Part shown: piece by piece, positions 1 through 12,598 of the stretch | Numbering within the stretch: position 1 is the stretch's first letter | Layout: the number at the start of each line of letters is the position of its first letter | DNA from: Ochromonas danica | Taxonomy: Eukaryota; Sar; Chrysophyceae; Chromulinales; Chromulinaceae | Length of the DNA: 63,344 nucleotides | Assembly: GCA_015146655.1 (NCBI GenBank) | Contig: VKHL01000160.1 | Location: 1-63,344 of the forward strand | Direction of reading: 5' to 3' | The notes under the pieces: generated by a model | Database searches by the model: none | What the model saw: only the letters and a program-made list of their open reading frames with translations | What the model was told of the DNA's origin: nothing | Position numbers and translations under genes: made by a program

Positions 1-1
1 C

Positions 2-100
2 GCAGCATTGTCAAAATCTCTTGGTGAGACCCCGGACAAAGATGCTCTAAATAACTATGCCTTGAAAGTTAAGCAAGCTTTGGAAGCCAAGGAAAACTGA
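2..100 (+). CDS. C-terminal end of an unidentified protein (partial)
   Basis: An open frame runs from the left edge to a TGA at 98-100 and gives 32 residues, ending in a Lys/Glu-rich amphipathic segment (KVKQALEAKEN). The rest of the gene lies outside the window, so neither its start nor its family can be given. It is followed by AT-rich sequence and converges on the myosin gene. The call rests only on an open frame with ordinary composition. Confidence 0.4.
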   Translation, partial: AALSKSLGETPDKDALNNYALKVKQALEAKEN

Positions 101-557
101 AAGAAGTGCAGCGATTATAAATGAGTTTGGATTTGTATATTTGAATATTTCATGGTATGACAAAGTATAAAAAACATAATGATAAACATCATGACATTAT
201 TTATTTACATCTCCCACATGATCACCTTTGAAAGGCATACAAAATGAGAATCAAATAGCAATTCTTCTTCACTCAAAGCAACACAACAAGGCCAAATTCC
301 TCCCTGTGCTGCATTGCTCCGTCCCTTTCGTCAGCGTTGAGACGGAGAATCATCCGCAGATATGATGCCCCACGATGACATGGTTCAGGTTTTGTATTTG
401 CTATGTTATGTTGCAGCAGGCAAGATCCGGATGGTTCAGATTTATCCAGTAGTGAGAACCAGAAGAGCATGAAGCAGTACACCCCAAGGCAGGCCTTGAG
501 GAACTTCTATTTACAATACAAGGTGCAGCTGTAGCTACCCGCTGTTGCTTCACTCTC
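101..557. other. Convergent 3' spacer
   Basis: This spacer lies between two convergent genes. The first half is AT-rich (about 110-260), as expected for 3' untranslated sequence. No further gene, RNA or repeat was seen. Confidence 0.4.
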
Positions 558-3500
558 TCAGCACACGATCTTGCAAGTGGGCAGCAGGCGCTTCAGCTGC
601 TCGTGATTGATGACGAGGTTGTTGCTGTACAGGCCAAGGTACTTCAACTTGAGAAGCCCTTCTAATGCTTGATAAGGCAGCTCGCCCTGCAGCAGATTGC
701 TGCGCAGATCTAGCACAACGAGCTCTTCGAGTTCCTCGATGATGCTCGGCAAACTGCCTGACAGCTTGTTGGCCTGCAAATAGACCTTTTCCAACTTGAA
801 GCAGTAGGCTAAGCCTTGCGGGAGGAAGCCTGAGATCTGGTTCAAGCGCAAGTCGAGCACTCGTAAGTGTTGCAACGAGCCGATGCTCTCTGGCAGAGCT
901 CCGCGCAGATTGTTGGACGGCAAAGTGAGCCCCACCACGAAGCCATTGAGATCCACCTTGACTCCATGCCACCTCTGAATGGGCTCCTTTGAGCACCAGT
1001 TCGTTTGCACTTTCCACTTCGGCCCATGGCATGCGCGATACAGATCGACCAAGGCCTGCTTCTCGCTCTGTTGGCTGTCTTCGGGAGGCAAGGCGCGCAT
1101 CGCTTGCATCATATTCAACGCCGCGTGGCCAGTAGCCAAACCTCCTTCCTGCATAAGACTAGTATAGGTCAACTTCTTTTGAATTAGCAGACGCAGCGCG
1201 GCATTGAAAGGCAAGATATCTGTCACCACGCCATTCTCGTGAATGAGTTGCAACAAGCCGTCGGGCAGATCGTTGACGATGAGGTGCGGATTGCCTGCCA
1301 AGCGCAATCGCTTTAATCGCCTTAGCAATGCAAGCTCGCCAGGAAGACGACCAGACAGTCCGTTTTCAATGAGATCGACTGCTGTCACGAACTCTCGGCC
1401 CATGTGATCTTTCTGTGTCGTGACTCCGTACCATTGCCTCAGAGGGATCGTGGAACTGCCCCAATGGGTCTGCATGCGCCATTGAGAGCCATGGGTAGCG
1501 GCATAGAGAGCCAGCAGAGCTTTCTTCTCCACTTCCGTCTCGAAGCCAGCGGCTGCCAGAGCCTCTTCAGTGACGCCTGCGCGCCGCAATTCTTGATAAG
1601 TGAGTCCCTTGCTGCCTGTGAGCTGGGAAAGAGGGAAAACAGCAGCCAGCTGTCGCGAAGAAAAGCCTGCTTGGATGAACTGCGCTGGGTCTCGCAGGCC
1701 AGCATGGTAGATCTCCATCGCGCTGAAGCCTGCGCCTCTCAACGCCGTCACGGTGAAGCCCGCCTGGATCAGGTCAGACAGATTGAAGCCCATATTGAAA
1801 AGCTTCCTCGGCTCACTTTCGATTTCTTTTATTGCCTCGAGACTGACAGCATGGTTGGTGTACAGCTTCTCCTCGGGAATGCCCGCTAGTTTCAACTGCT
1901 GCAAAGACAGTCCCAGCTCCAGCAAATCGGCGATTTCCACCTCCCCGCAGTTGTAGAGGTCGTAGATGGAATAGCCTGACCGATAGAGCTCCGCAACAGA
2001 GTAGCCCGCAGACAATAAATCCTTCGCGCTGTAATGCAAGCGACGCAAAAGGCTGACCTCGAAGTCGTAGGCCCAGAGAAGGCGCAGATTACCGTGTTGC
2101 TGATTGAGATTGGCGATATCGTAATCGCTGATCCCGGCTCGTCGCATCTGTCCGATGCCGTAGAGGTTGTTGGCGAGATCCTCTTGTCGCAAGGAGGCTT
2201 TGAGCGCCTCGATGGGAGAAAGCGACTGGTTGCGATGGTAGGCCTCCAGAGCGTCGCACTCATTCTTCATCTGAATCGCTTTCTGGAAGCCAGCGAGCTT
2301 GTATTGTGTGCATATTGAAATAAACTTCTCGGCATCCGCGTAGTGATTATGATATGGTGAAGACGGAACAGCATTGAAAGAGGAGGAGGAGATGTTCAAA
2401 TGCTGCTGTCGCTCTCGATGAATCATGCGATCCAAGGTTTGCTGCAGGTCTGAAGACATGTATTCGTCCAATTCCTGAGACACCTCGATGATCTCGATCC
2501 AGCTCTTCCTCCTCAACGCATCGCTCAGGTAGCAGTACAAATAGGAAGTGTGCAGCCAAGGCAGAAACTTCTCGGGCAATTGCTTCAACAACTGCTGGAC
2601 TTTTCGAATTTCCATGAAGAGTCTGTCCGGCTGGTCGCTGTATTGGACGAGCAGGTCGTTGAGAGACTTGAGGAAGTTGTACGTGCGCACTCGATCGAAG
2701 ATGATCTCGATCTGCTGGCTGTTCAGAGACATGCGAGTGTATTCCGCGGCAATCTTCTCCATCGTGCTGTTGTCGATCTTCTCGGTGGCATTGGCGAGCA
2801 AGTTGGTCAGCAAAGCCAGCACTTGACGAGCAAGGGCAAGCAACTGTTTGGAGCTTTGACCTGTGTTGCTCTTCGCAAGAGAGATGGCTTCTTCCAGAGG
2901 CTGGAGGTCGATTAGAACCACGCTGCCAGTGCCATTGCCAATGCCAGACTCTGCAAGAGCAGTCCCTCGCTCCACTTCGTGTTGGGAGGCTGGCGGGAGG
3001 TTGAATTGGATGTACTGCAAGGCATGTCTGAGGGTGAACGTGGAGTCTCTTGCCCGCAACTCTTCTTTGATTAGACTGATTTCGCGATTGATGTTGGCGA
3101 CTTCCAGCCCGCCACCGTGTGGACTGGAGGACAATTCCTGCATCACCTGGCTGATGACCTGCTCGGGCCAGTCCCTGTGGTCGAGGAGATACTTCCTCAA
3201 GGAGAGGACGCTGTGAGAAAACTGCGCTAAGTTGCGCAGATTCAAGGGATAGATCTGGAAAGAAGCCTTGAGCTTGAGGGACATGCGGTTGAAGGTCTCG
3301 AAACACTTGCGCAGCGCTTCTTTGTCCACATGCACGTTGACGTCCACCTCGCCGAGGATGCACTGGCAGTGCAAAATACTGAAGAAGGCTTGAACTAGCA
3401 TGCGTCGCTCCATTTCCCCGACGATCAAGTTGAACTCTTTCTCGTAGAGCTGGTAGACAGACATCACTTCGATGCCTCGCCCCGCCCCAGCAGTCACTGC

Positions 3501-6500
3501 ATTGCCGCTGATGTCCACTGCACTGCTATTGGCGCTTAAATCGTCTTTTAGAGCGGACAGAGACGACTGAAATGATTTGAGATTATCCTCCCAGTTGTGG
3601 CTGTTGTCCAATTCATTCAGTTGGAGGTATCGCCAGCCGGACAGGACAGTGTTCGCCAGCGAAATCTTCTCCTGCAGGGAAGTGTTGAAGGTCGCGCTCA
3701 GGCCGCCAAGTGCTTGCAGAGTGTCCTGCAGTGCGAGGATAGACGGCAGCAGATCTGCTATCGCACTATACTTGACTTGCTCGTTGGGCGACGAGGAGTC
3801 GTAAGGCTTAACGGAGGACTCCGCCAGCACGCGATCCAACTGTCTCTCCAGCTCAATCTTCTGAATCAGCTGGCGGCAGCTGTCCAGTTCTCCTTTAATC
3901 GCTTCTGTGAAATAATATGCCGCGATGGTCTCCTTCTGAGAGGTCTCGAGGTCATCGATCATCTGCTTAGCGAAGTCCGTCTCCTTGGCGTAGATCAACG
4001 ACCGCAGCTGGATCAGCTTCTCCAGCAACGGCAATAACTCCAAGAGCTTCGGACAGGCCTCTTTGCTCGCGAAGAGTTTGATCTCTTCCATCATTTCGAG
4101 CTCCTCACTGAGCGAAGATACCAGACACAGCCAGGATTCCGTCTCGAAAGTGATGAGACGGAAAACAGGTTCAGTGATGGCGGTGACGAGGTCTTGGTAG
4201 AAGCCGTGGTAGATGACCTGCCACTGACATGCTGAGAGCTCATCGATACAATCTGCAGGGAGTGAGTCAACACAACAGCATTAGATCATCGTATTGACCA
4301 AAGTCAGTGGCAATGTTCTCCTCTGCTTACCGGGGAAGTCGTCGAAGATGAACAGCTCGCATCCTTCTGCGTCTGCTTCTTGAACAGTTGTCTCCAGCAA
4401 CTCCCAGTCAGACGCCAAGAAGGCTTTCCTCCACTAATAGAATCATAACAAAGACATCAAACATGACTACATTATAGCCGTTGAATAGTCTCTCTCACCT
4501 TGACTATCCAGGAGGCTACACGAATAACGATCTGAACATTTTCGGAGGGTTCAGCGAGGGTCTTGAGCTTGTCTGCCAATTTCTCGATCTCTACGAAGCT
4601 CGTGGCGTGTTGGGACGGTTGGCTATCGGCACCGCCCTCAGTTGTGTGAGAGACGATAGCTTTCGTAGGCACACAACCTTGTGCACAAAGTGCTCTCAAA
4701 GTGTCGGCAGAGAGTTGGATTTCTGCCCACTTGTCGAACTCTTCGATCTGCTCTTGCAATAGGGAGCAGGTCACTCGACTGGCACTGTATCGACGAACAG
4801 CATCCTGCACACTTCTAGCATCTCCTATGGCCACGAACTCCTCCATGACCTTGACGTAGATCATGCAGTCTTCAAACAACAAAGTCGTGTCCATACACTT
4901 GAACTCCATCTCGCTAAGGGAGGAAAGCATCTGCCGAAGCTTTCGAAATGCGATCTCTCCCTCCGCACCCTGTTTGTAAATGAGATTGCCCGTCCGCGAA
5001 TCGAACGCAGTCATCGCCTGTCCTAAGAGAAGCTCCAAAGGAACATGAACGGTCTTCAGTTCCGCATCAACAGCGAACTGATAGGAAGAGATGTGGACCG
5101 CCGCGATGTCGGCATTCTCCACAAGATCTGCCATTTCATTCAAAAGCTCCATCCCGTCGCGGATCTGCTCTGAAGTCAGAGCGCGCAGATTTCTCACGAT
5201 GACAGACATTCTCTTTGTGACGTGCGCGACCGACTCGTTGGTCCCGTCAGCATCGCCACCACTTTCTCCCACTTCCTCGGGCGGTCCCTTCACCAAGGAG
5301 ATGAGCTCCGCAGCCCGATAGAACTTCTGAATCACTTCCTTGCACCGCAAAATAATGGGATGAGAAGTGATTTCCAATTCCATGGCTCGGCTAACCACTT
5401 CTTCGTGTCCGCGCACCCCTGAAGCCACGGATCGCGTGGACAATTGCTCTTTGCCATCTTGTATCAATTGAACGCGCCGGTCGAGCAGACTAAGCTCCTT
5501 CTCGATGGCCTTCACAACATGGCCAAGCATGTCTTGTCGAACGAGACGATGCAAGCGATGAACGTAGCCTAGGAAGTGGTCGTTGGCGTCCGTCGCGCAG
5601 AGCAAATCCAATTCCGTGTTGAACATGTAGAACTTCTTGTAGTAGATCAATATGAAGCGATAGAGATAGGACCGAGTCTTCATTTGCAACCACCTCGTGA
5701 TAACAGTGGACGATTCCTTCAGCAAAGTTTCTCTTTTCGTCTCAAGAAGTCGCTGCTCGGATGGCTTGTAGAAGATCATCGTGGACCCCGTCGCCGTCTC
5801 TTTCAAATCGAAACCCGCTTTCAACAAGTGCTGCAGCAGCTCCTGAGAGTTGTGCAAAGCGAATCGAATACTGGATGAAACTAGACAGCGATAGCGCAGC
5901 AGATATTCGTCGTGAGGCAGTCTGCAAGGCAGGCCGGACTGTTGGATCTTGACCACCTCGAAGACTCCCGAGTAGACCAGCTGCTTGTACACGATGCTGG
6001 CCTCGAACTTCTGAGGAGCGCACTCGTCATTGGATTTGATGCATCGGATAAAATGAGACTTTGTTTTCTTGAGCATGGCCATCAAAGCTGACAGTTGGTT
6101 CACAAATCTCCACGACAAGCTCTTCGATGCCAGAGCCGAAGAAGATCTTTTCGAGGAGCTCGCCGATGATGATGATACTGCTGCTGCACTGCTCTCTTTG
6201 CCCGTCTCGTTGCCGTTGTTGCTCGTCGCTGCGCCTTCTTTACCAGAGGTTGAGGGGGCCAGGGAAGTGTGTTTCCCGTCCAACGCACTCGTCGGGGCGT
6301 CGCCGTGCTGCTGCGTTGAGATGAAAACACGCTGGATGAGCGGGTCTGTGGAAGATGCCATAGCGCCCAGAAGGTCGTTATTCAAGGTCTCCACATTCTT
6401 CTCGAGGAATCCGATGGCGTTGTAATCGACATTTCCAGCATAATGTTTCACAGAGAAGATGTCTCCCGCCTTGCGAGTGGGGAAGAGAATATGAACGGAT

Positions 6501-8131
6501 TTAACCCTTTTTAGCTTGTCAAACCAAGTCTTGGAGGTCCCGCGCGGAATCCTCCCTTCCTCGTCCAGAGACTTGAAGGACGCCTCGACCTCGTGGATGA
6601 CGGCGCTGTTGTCGCGGAACTCGATGGTCTCGCAGTGCACGCCTTCTTGCTCATAGAGTTGCTTCTCAGCCGTGAAGATAACATAGTTGAAGTGATTCTG
6701 CAGCATTTCGTTGCAATAATTGATGCAGAGCTGTTCGAAGGAATTCTCCACGAAAATCTCAAACCCGAAGATGTCCAACAAGCCAATGCCACGATCGATT
6801 TCTGTGTCTAGAGAGTGAGGAGAGCAGTCTTTGCTCTTCGAGTTGATAGTCGAGATGATGTCTAAGAAGATCTTGTCGTAGATAAACCTCGCCAACGAGT
6901 CGCGCGTTTCTTGCGCTTTTTGAATGCTGAGAGGCACGGCCACGACGCTCTTCTTGCCTTTGCCCGACTCTATCGATCGGTTGCACAGGGCGAAAGAGAG
7001 AATGTCCGGACTAATGAAGAACTTTCTGGCAACCTGCTCAACGATGTCCATCGTCTTGATGGTCGAGCCTTCCCCGTCCATCGTCGCGTTGAAGAGAATG
7101 TCTCCCAACTGCAAGATGGCCATGACTACTTCAAATAAGCGTAGGACCTCCTCGTGCGAAAAGCCCATTTTCAGGAAAGCTTGGAAGGTCTCCTTGTAGA
7201 CTTTGCCGTCTTGCAAGTCCGGCGCCTCGCGATCTCCTTGAGACAAATAGCGATGCGCTCGCGTGGAGGGATCTATTTGCCAGGCGATGAGCTGCTCCCT
7301 TCCAATGCCACGAATGATCTGATAGAATATGTGGTAGTTCCGCTCCTTGCAGTCTCTCTGCGTCACTCGCGACTTCTCGAGCAGGTAGGAGATGATGCTC
7401 GCGCTGTGGATGCGATTGAAGCTGTCGAAGTTCAAGATCATCCACTTGCCAAAGCGAGAAGAGTTAGGGTTCCGTAGTGTTTGGGCATTTCCAAAGGCCT
7501 CTAGGATCGGGCTCGCCGCTATGATTCTCTCGGAGACGTCAGCCATGGAGACGAGTCCCTCTGATCGCTGGGCTTGGCCGTGATTGGCCACGTAAGCCTG
7601 TGCAGCGGCATTGGCCACCTCCGTCAAGAAGCTCAAACACTGCTTAGTGGCCTCGGTCTTGCCAGCGCCGGACTCGCCGCTGATAAGGATGCTCTGGTCC
7701 TTGCCCGTGGTGCACATGTCGCGGTAGGCCCTGGAGGGCACCATGTAGACGTGCGAGGAGATGCTCTTGGTCAAGGGGTTCTCGTAGTTCTTGATCATCG
7801 ACCGTCCATAGAGGCCGTTTATGATGCGGAAGGGGTTGATGGACATGAGCACCATGCCAATGCTCGTGTAGATCTTCTGCTCCTGGAATCGCGCGCGTAC
7901 GCAGGCCAGAATACTCGCAGGATTGACCAAGGGGAGGTGGATGAGGTCCTCGGGCGTGCCCTGGTCCTTTACAGCGCGCAGACACTTCTCCAGCGGCATG
8001 GCGATGACCTTCTTCGTCTTCAGCACAGTGAAGCTGACCAGTCCGTTGGGCAAAGTCACGCCCGACTGCGTGGCTAACGTCCAGACGTCGTAGTCGTCCG
8101 GGACCCACCAGAGATCATCTGCTCCAGACAT
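558..8131 (-). CDS. Unconventional myosin with AGF-repeat and LRR tail (2,476 aa)
   Basis: Three exons join in frame: 8131-4499, 4433-4331 and 4252-558, with introns of 65 nt (GTGAGA...TTAG) and 78 nt (GTAAGC...GCAG). The motor has the P-loop GESGAGKT (residues 152-159), switch I (NPNSSRFGKW), switch II (DIFGFE) and the actin-binding region HFIRCIKSND. A basic neck follows at about 830-870, with no clear IQ motif. Next come about 1,000 residues of mostly helical sequence, then about 10 degenerate AG[FY]S-x-x-x-L repeats (about 1930-2140). The end holds two modules that each start ALLALY or ALVDLY plus a WYGV/WHGV core, followed by leucine-rich repeats of the LxGxLP type. MyTH4, FERM and SH3 tails are absent. 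The motor should be an actin-dependent ATPase; the LRR tail may bind cargo or partners (inference). The assignment as one gene rests on the exon joins, because the LRR part has no start of its own in good context. Confidence 0.85.
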
Positions 8132-8378
8132 TTCTAATCTAGACTAGATCTTTCTTGTCTTCTTCAATGGCCAGGCGTCATCAAAAGCCCTCCAATGAAG
8201 TCATCGCTAACGTTCAAGAGAAACCGCTGACTTTCGCATTTTCGGAGAATCGCATTTTCGAAGATTCGCTACTCGCGGACTGCGGTGCAATTCTGAGTAA
8301 ATTAAGGTTAAGGTAAGGCTTAGGTTGACTATCGTCCATATAAAGAGAGAACTCACAATCGAACTTCGATCTACACTT

Positions 8379-10111
8379 TTAGTTGTCCTCTTCACCTTCC
8401 TCCTCCGAGACAGGCATCTTGCGCAGTGATCGCTTGCGGTTGAGCAGCGCCTCGTCCAGAGGGCTGTTGAGCATGGAGAAGGCGACGTCTGGAGGCACAG
8501 CGCCGCCCTGTCCGTCGCCAGAGTCTCCGCTCAAGCTGTCCTTGCTAGCCGCACCCCGGCTACTAATAGAGGGAGGCGTCGACTTCACGGCCTGGCCACT
8601 CCACGAGCCGGTACTCTTCGCAGGCGACGCTTTGCTGTCGCGCATAGAATTGCTGCCTGAGCTCTTGGATTGAGGCGATGGAGGAGGAGGCAGGCCTTTC
8701 GAAGGGCTACTATAGCCCGTAGGAGGCTTTGGGGGAGCGATCTTGAGGTCTTCTTCATCTTCCTCGCTCTCTTCTTCTTCTTCTTCCTCCTCCTCTCCCT
8801 CTGTGTCAACCTCCTCGCTATCGCCTTCCTCTTCTTCGTCCTCCTCATCCTCCTCCTCGTTGTTGCCATAGTCTCGCACATCGTAATCGATATCATCATC
8901 GTAATTGTGTGGGCTGGATTGCGCGACAGGAGCAGCGGAGGCGGAGGACATCTCGTCGTCGTAAGTGATGGCGTCGCTGGGCAAAATGTTCAGCCGCGCA
9001 GGGCCCACGGGACGACCGTCATAGCCCAGGCGGCGGTGGATGAACACAGTGGCAGGGCCCCATGACATGCGGTAGCGTTTCCTCTCCAGAACCTCGAAGG
9101 CGGAGCTCGACAGTCCCTTCGTGAAGGTGACGACTATGGCGCCGGGCCGCAGCTTCTCCGCCTGCCGAGAGAGAGAGCCCATGAGGTCGTCTCCGAAACA
9201 CGTCGAGTTAGCAAACACGAGGTCACCATCGGACCAGTCAAAGTCCAGAAAGGACCCCTCATAGGCGTGCGCGTAGGAGCTGGTGCCAAGCGACAGCAAA
9301 GGCGCCACCTGCTCTTGATAGCGTCGCACGATGCGCTCGGCCTGGCAGTGCAGGCTGTGGAGGATCTCGATGCCAATGCACTTGGAGAAGTCTTGCGTGA
9401 GGCGCGCCACAAAGAGCGCCTTTCCCGTGCCGCTGCCGAGGTCGTAGAAGATCTGCCCAGCCGAGGGATTGATTTTGCGCAGCACGCGGTAGAAAGAGGA
9501 GAACTCCACCTCTCCGTAGATGAGAGACTTCTCCTCCGTCAGGTCTTTGCTCTCCCGCTCGTTCTTAGACAGCATCTTCCCCACCTGCACAAGCAGACAG
9601 GATTCAGACAGTTAGTTGTGTGAGGTGTCAGTAAGGATGAGAGGAGGAGAAGGAGGAGGAGGAGGAGGAGGAGGAGAGGGTAGTACCTCCAGGGAGGTAT
9701 CGGTGAACAGCTCGTCATAGACTGTCTGCACTTCAGCGGAAATTAGGTCATGGATCTGCTCGAGGAAAGTCACGTCCCCGCTCGCCTGCTTTTGTTCGAA
9801 CTTGCCGATGAGCGGCGCGAGGCGTGGATCTCTTCGCAAGACAAGCTCTGCCAGCAACAGACAGACAGACAGAGACAGACAGAGACAGACAGACGGACAG
9901 AGAGAAATGATTAGAGGACTGCGATAACATGCAAGAGGAGAGACCTCACCTTTTAGGAAGGCTTTGGCGTTGTTGGATATGATGCGATCCTTCGAGAGCA
10001 GCGCCACCTGCAGCAGTCCCCACACACACACCTCGTCACTTCAGGGCAGAGAGGAAGAGGGCACTGGCTTACCAAGAGAAGGCATTTCGCAGGTTCAGTC
10101 AGTGTGGCCAT
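8379..10111 (-). CDS. DOT1: DOT1-like histone H3K79 methyltransferase (487 aa)
   Basis: Four exons: 10111-10073, 10007-9950, 9847-9687 and 9584-8379. The joined frame is continuous and gives 487 residues. The DOT1 core is clear: GEVEFSSFYRVL, the SAM-binding motif DLGSGTGK, IGIEIL, then FANSTCFGDDL and a TFTKGL segment. DOT1 enzymes methylate lysine 79 in the histone H3 core using SAM, in the nucleus. After the catalytic domain there is a long Asp/Glu run and a Ser/Pro-rich tail, probably disordered. The first exon is only 39 nt. Introns 2 and 3 carry CTGT and CCT simple repeats. The gene is divergent from SufD across 238 bp. The call is firm from the core motifs; substrate specificity is inferred from the family. 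Confidence 0.88.
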
Positions 10112-10349
10112 GTTCGCGAGGAGTTCCGTCCAGCGCTTGATCTCAATCTCGAATTTGATCTCAAAGCAGCAGTTTGTTTCCCCCAGACCAACTCCAACTT
10201 CCCCTCCTTTTTAAGTTAAGCAGGGGACTTTTTCTTAAGTTAACACCATTGTCAACTTAAAGTAGATAGAGGAATGTTTGTTCCGAAAGAAAGAACGCGT
10301 TTGTATTTGTAGTGGGCGGGTTGGGCGGAAGTTGTTGGATGCGATCGAT
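10112..10349. promoter_or_regulatory. Bidirectional promoter region (DOT1 / SufD)
   Basis: This 238-bp spacer separates two divergent start codons. It contains TTAAGTTAA at 10211-10219, TTAAGTTAAC at 10235-10244 and CAACTTAA at 10253-10260. The same palindromic word occurs upstream of other genes in the window, so it is a candidate promoter element (inference). Confidence 0.4.
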
Positions 10350-12168
10350 ATGAAGGCTGTGGGTGCGTCTGTCCTGCTTGCTCTGCTCTGCTTGTTGGCC
10401 GAGACCTTAGCGTTCTTCTCCTCTCCCCCAATGAGAGCGAGGCCGCTCTGCAAGGCAACCACTGAGAGCGAGCCTTCCGAGCCTGAGGTCCCCTCTGCAC
10501 CACTTGCAAGCAAAGCCAGTGTGCGGATCCAGGACTTCTTCCACCCCCCGCCATGGCAAGCCACTGGGCAAGGAAATGTGATCGACGAGATCAATCTGCG
10601 AGGACGAGCGCTGCTGGAGCAGGCGCCCGTACCTCACGCCAAGGCAGAGGCCTGGAGGTATCCCTCCCCTCCTCCTCCTCCTCCTCCCCACTAGCCTGAT
10701 GACCTCTTTCTTCTCTGTGCTTCCAGACATATTAACGTGAACCGCCTCTTCAAGCCTCGGCCGCCTATCGCGGTGCAAGTGCCAGGCGAGGCGGTGGAGG
10801 AGGAGCTGCTCGCCTTCGTGGACAAGTCCTGCAGCGATCGCCTCCTCGTCTTCCTGGACGGACACTACGCGCCGCACCTGAGTCGAACCAGCGGTCTGCC
10901 TGCGGGTGTCTGTGTGCGGGTGCTGCAAGGAATGGCGCAGCGGGGGCAGTTACAGCAGGAAGAAGAAGAAGTGCTGGACAAAGTGCTGCAGCTGAAGGAC
11001 TCGAAGGAGGAGCCCAGAGACTCGTACGGCTCTGATGCTCTCATGGCGCTCAATCTGGTAGGTGGCCGCCTGCTTGCCTGTGTCTCTTCTTCTCGTGTCT
11101 CTCTCTGACCGCGAGGATGGACTGCAGGCGTTGCTGCGGGAGGTAGTCGTGGTTGATGTGGGCGAAGGGGTGCAGGCAGGCGCTCTTCAGATCGTCCAGA
11201 TGACGAGCTCAGGGATTGCGGCCTTCCCTCACCTGCTGGTTATGGCCCGCGAGAGAAGCCAGCTGACTCTATTGCAGACCGTCGCCTCTCGCCCTTCGTC
11301 TTCGTCATCCTCCGAGGATGGAGGCTATCATGGCGGGGTGGCTCGAGTAGTTGTTGGTCCCCATGCTACCATTCAACACACGTATGTGCAAGAAGTCTCG
11401 GAGCGCATGAGGCACTCAGACGTGATCACTGCCGATGTCGGGCCCGATGCTCGCTACGACAACTTCCTTGTCTCTATGGGCGGTGATGTCTCTCGAGTGA
11501 ACTTGCACGTCGACCTGCTCGCAAGGATGTCAAACACTTCTGTAAGCACTGCCATGACCTTTTACGACTATCTTGCTAACTCCTTTTCCCTGTTTCAGCT
11601 ATCTGGGGTGGTGATGAGCAGCACGAACCAGAGCTTGGATCTGCACACCTCTATCTCCCACCTCAATGCGTCAACACACACAGTACAGAACCAGCGAATG
11701 GTCCTGGGCAGTCGAGCCGAGGCGTGCTTCAAGGGCCGAGTGCGTATGCCCGCCATCTCGGAGGACGCCTCCGCTGAACAGAACTGTCGCTCACTGCTGC
11801 TCGGACAGCGCGTCAAGCTGCACGTCATGCCCACACTGGAGATCTCTTCAGACCAAGTCTCCTGCTCACATGGCGCGGCAGTGAGCGACCTCGACGAGAA
11901 CAGTCTCTTCTTCCTGGGCAGTCGAGGAATCAACCGTCTGGAGGCGCGCAAGCTCTTAATGCGCTCCTTTCCGCTTGAGGTGCTCCACGGCGCACTGATA
12001 GTAAGCTTCCTATCCTATCCTATTTCCTCTTCTCCCTCTTGTTCTAAAGAGTGACGTTGTTGTGTTCAGAACGGAACACTGGAGGCGCGCATTATGGATA
12101 AGGTCGCCAAGATCGGCCAGCAAGACCAAGAAGTGCGAAATGCTCTCGCGCCAATGATGTCTTTGTAG
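10350..12168 (+). CDS. sufD: Plastid Fe-S cluster assembly protein SufD (517 aa)
   Basis: Five exons: 10350-10657, 10727-11057, 11128-11541, 11599-12000 and 12070-12168. Introns are 57-70 nt. The start at 10350 is chosen because it opens a clean signal peptide (MKAVGASVLLALLCLLAETLA), followed at once by Phe-Phe and a Ser/Pro/Arg-rich transit stretch. This bipartite pattern sends proteins into complex red plastids. The mature part matches SufD: HAKAEAWR, then the beta-helix core with VVGPHATIQHTYVQE, TSISH, KGRVRMP and the C-terminal HGAAVSDLDENSLFFLGSRG. SufD works with SufB and SufC as the scaffold that builds Fe-S clusters in the plastid stroma. Intron 3 (57 nt) contains no stop, so its retention would add 19 residues; homology favours removal. 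Confidence 0.9.
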
Positions 12169-12598
12169 CATAGCTCATGAAGAGGACGAGGAAAGGTAAA
12201 TAGTTGAAGGAAGGGTAGCGAAGAAGTAGTAACTCATCATCATTGTCACAAGAACATCTCTACGTTACTTGCAAGCTGAGCTGCTGTAGTTCAGTGGAGG
12301 GTGCCATACAGTATGAGGTACTGTACAGTAGATGAAGTGGTGCATGGGATATTACAGTATCTAGAGCATCGCCTAATGTGTTAATGGCTTAAGAGGCAGA
12401 TGGGCAGCAGTGGCTAGAGCACGCTCACTACATAGGTAGTGGACAGAGAGTATGAGTATGGGGAATAGCAGACCACGACATGTCGTCAGCATTCTTGCTG
12501 CTCTACATGTACAGTACAGTACTTCTCTGCTGAACAGCGTACAGACTCCCTCACATCGCACTGGCGCAGTGCAGCAGAGAGAAGAGAAGAGAGGCCAT
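12169..12598. other. Convergent spacer with GTACTGTACAGTA words
   Basis: This is 3' sequence of SufD and TAF13. It has several short palindrome-like words (GTACTGTACAGTAG near 12317, TGTACAGTACAGTAC near 12508). No credible coding frame or RNA gene was seen. Confidence 0.4.

Noticed and set aside
1404-1889. Plus-strand frames antisense to the myosin-LRR gene
   Set aside because: They mirror the minus-strand coding frame and show no domain or splice signal.
4091-4273. Small minus-strand frame between the myosin and LRR parts as a separate gene
   Set aside because: The correct frame through this interval continues the myosin-LRR protein; the small frame is out of phase and lacks good composition.
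10278-10349. Upstream ATG at 10278 as the SufD start
   Set aside because: It would put 24 charged residues before the signal peptide and spoil plastid targeting; 10350 gives a clean leader.
12290-12330. TGTAGTTCAGTGG resembles the D-arm of a tRNA
   Set aside because: No matching T-arm (GGTTCGAATCC-like) or acceptor stem within 60-90 bp on either side.
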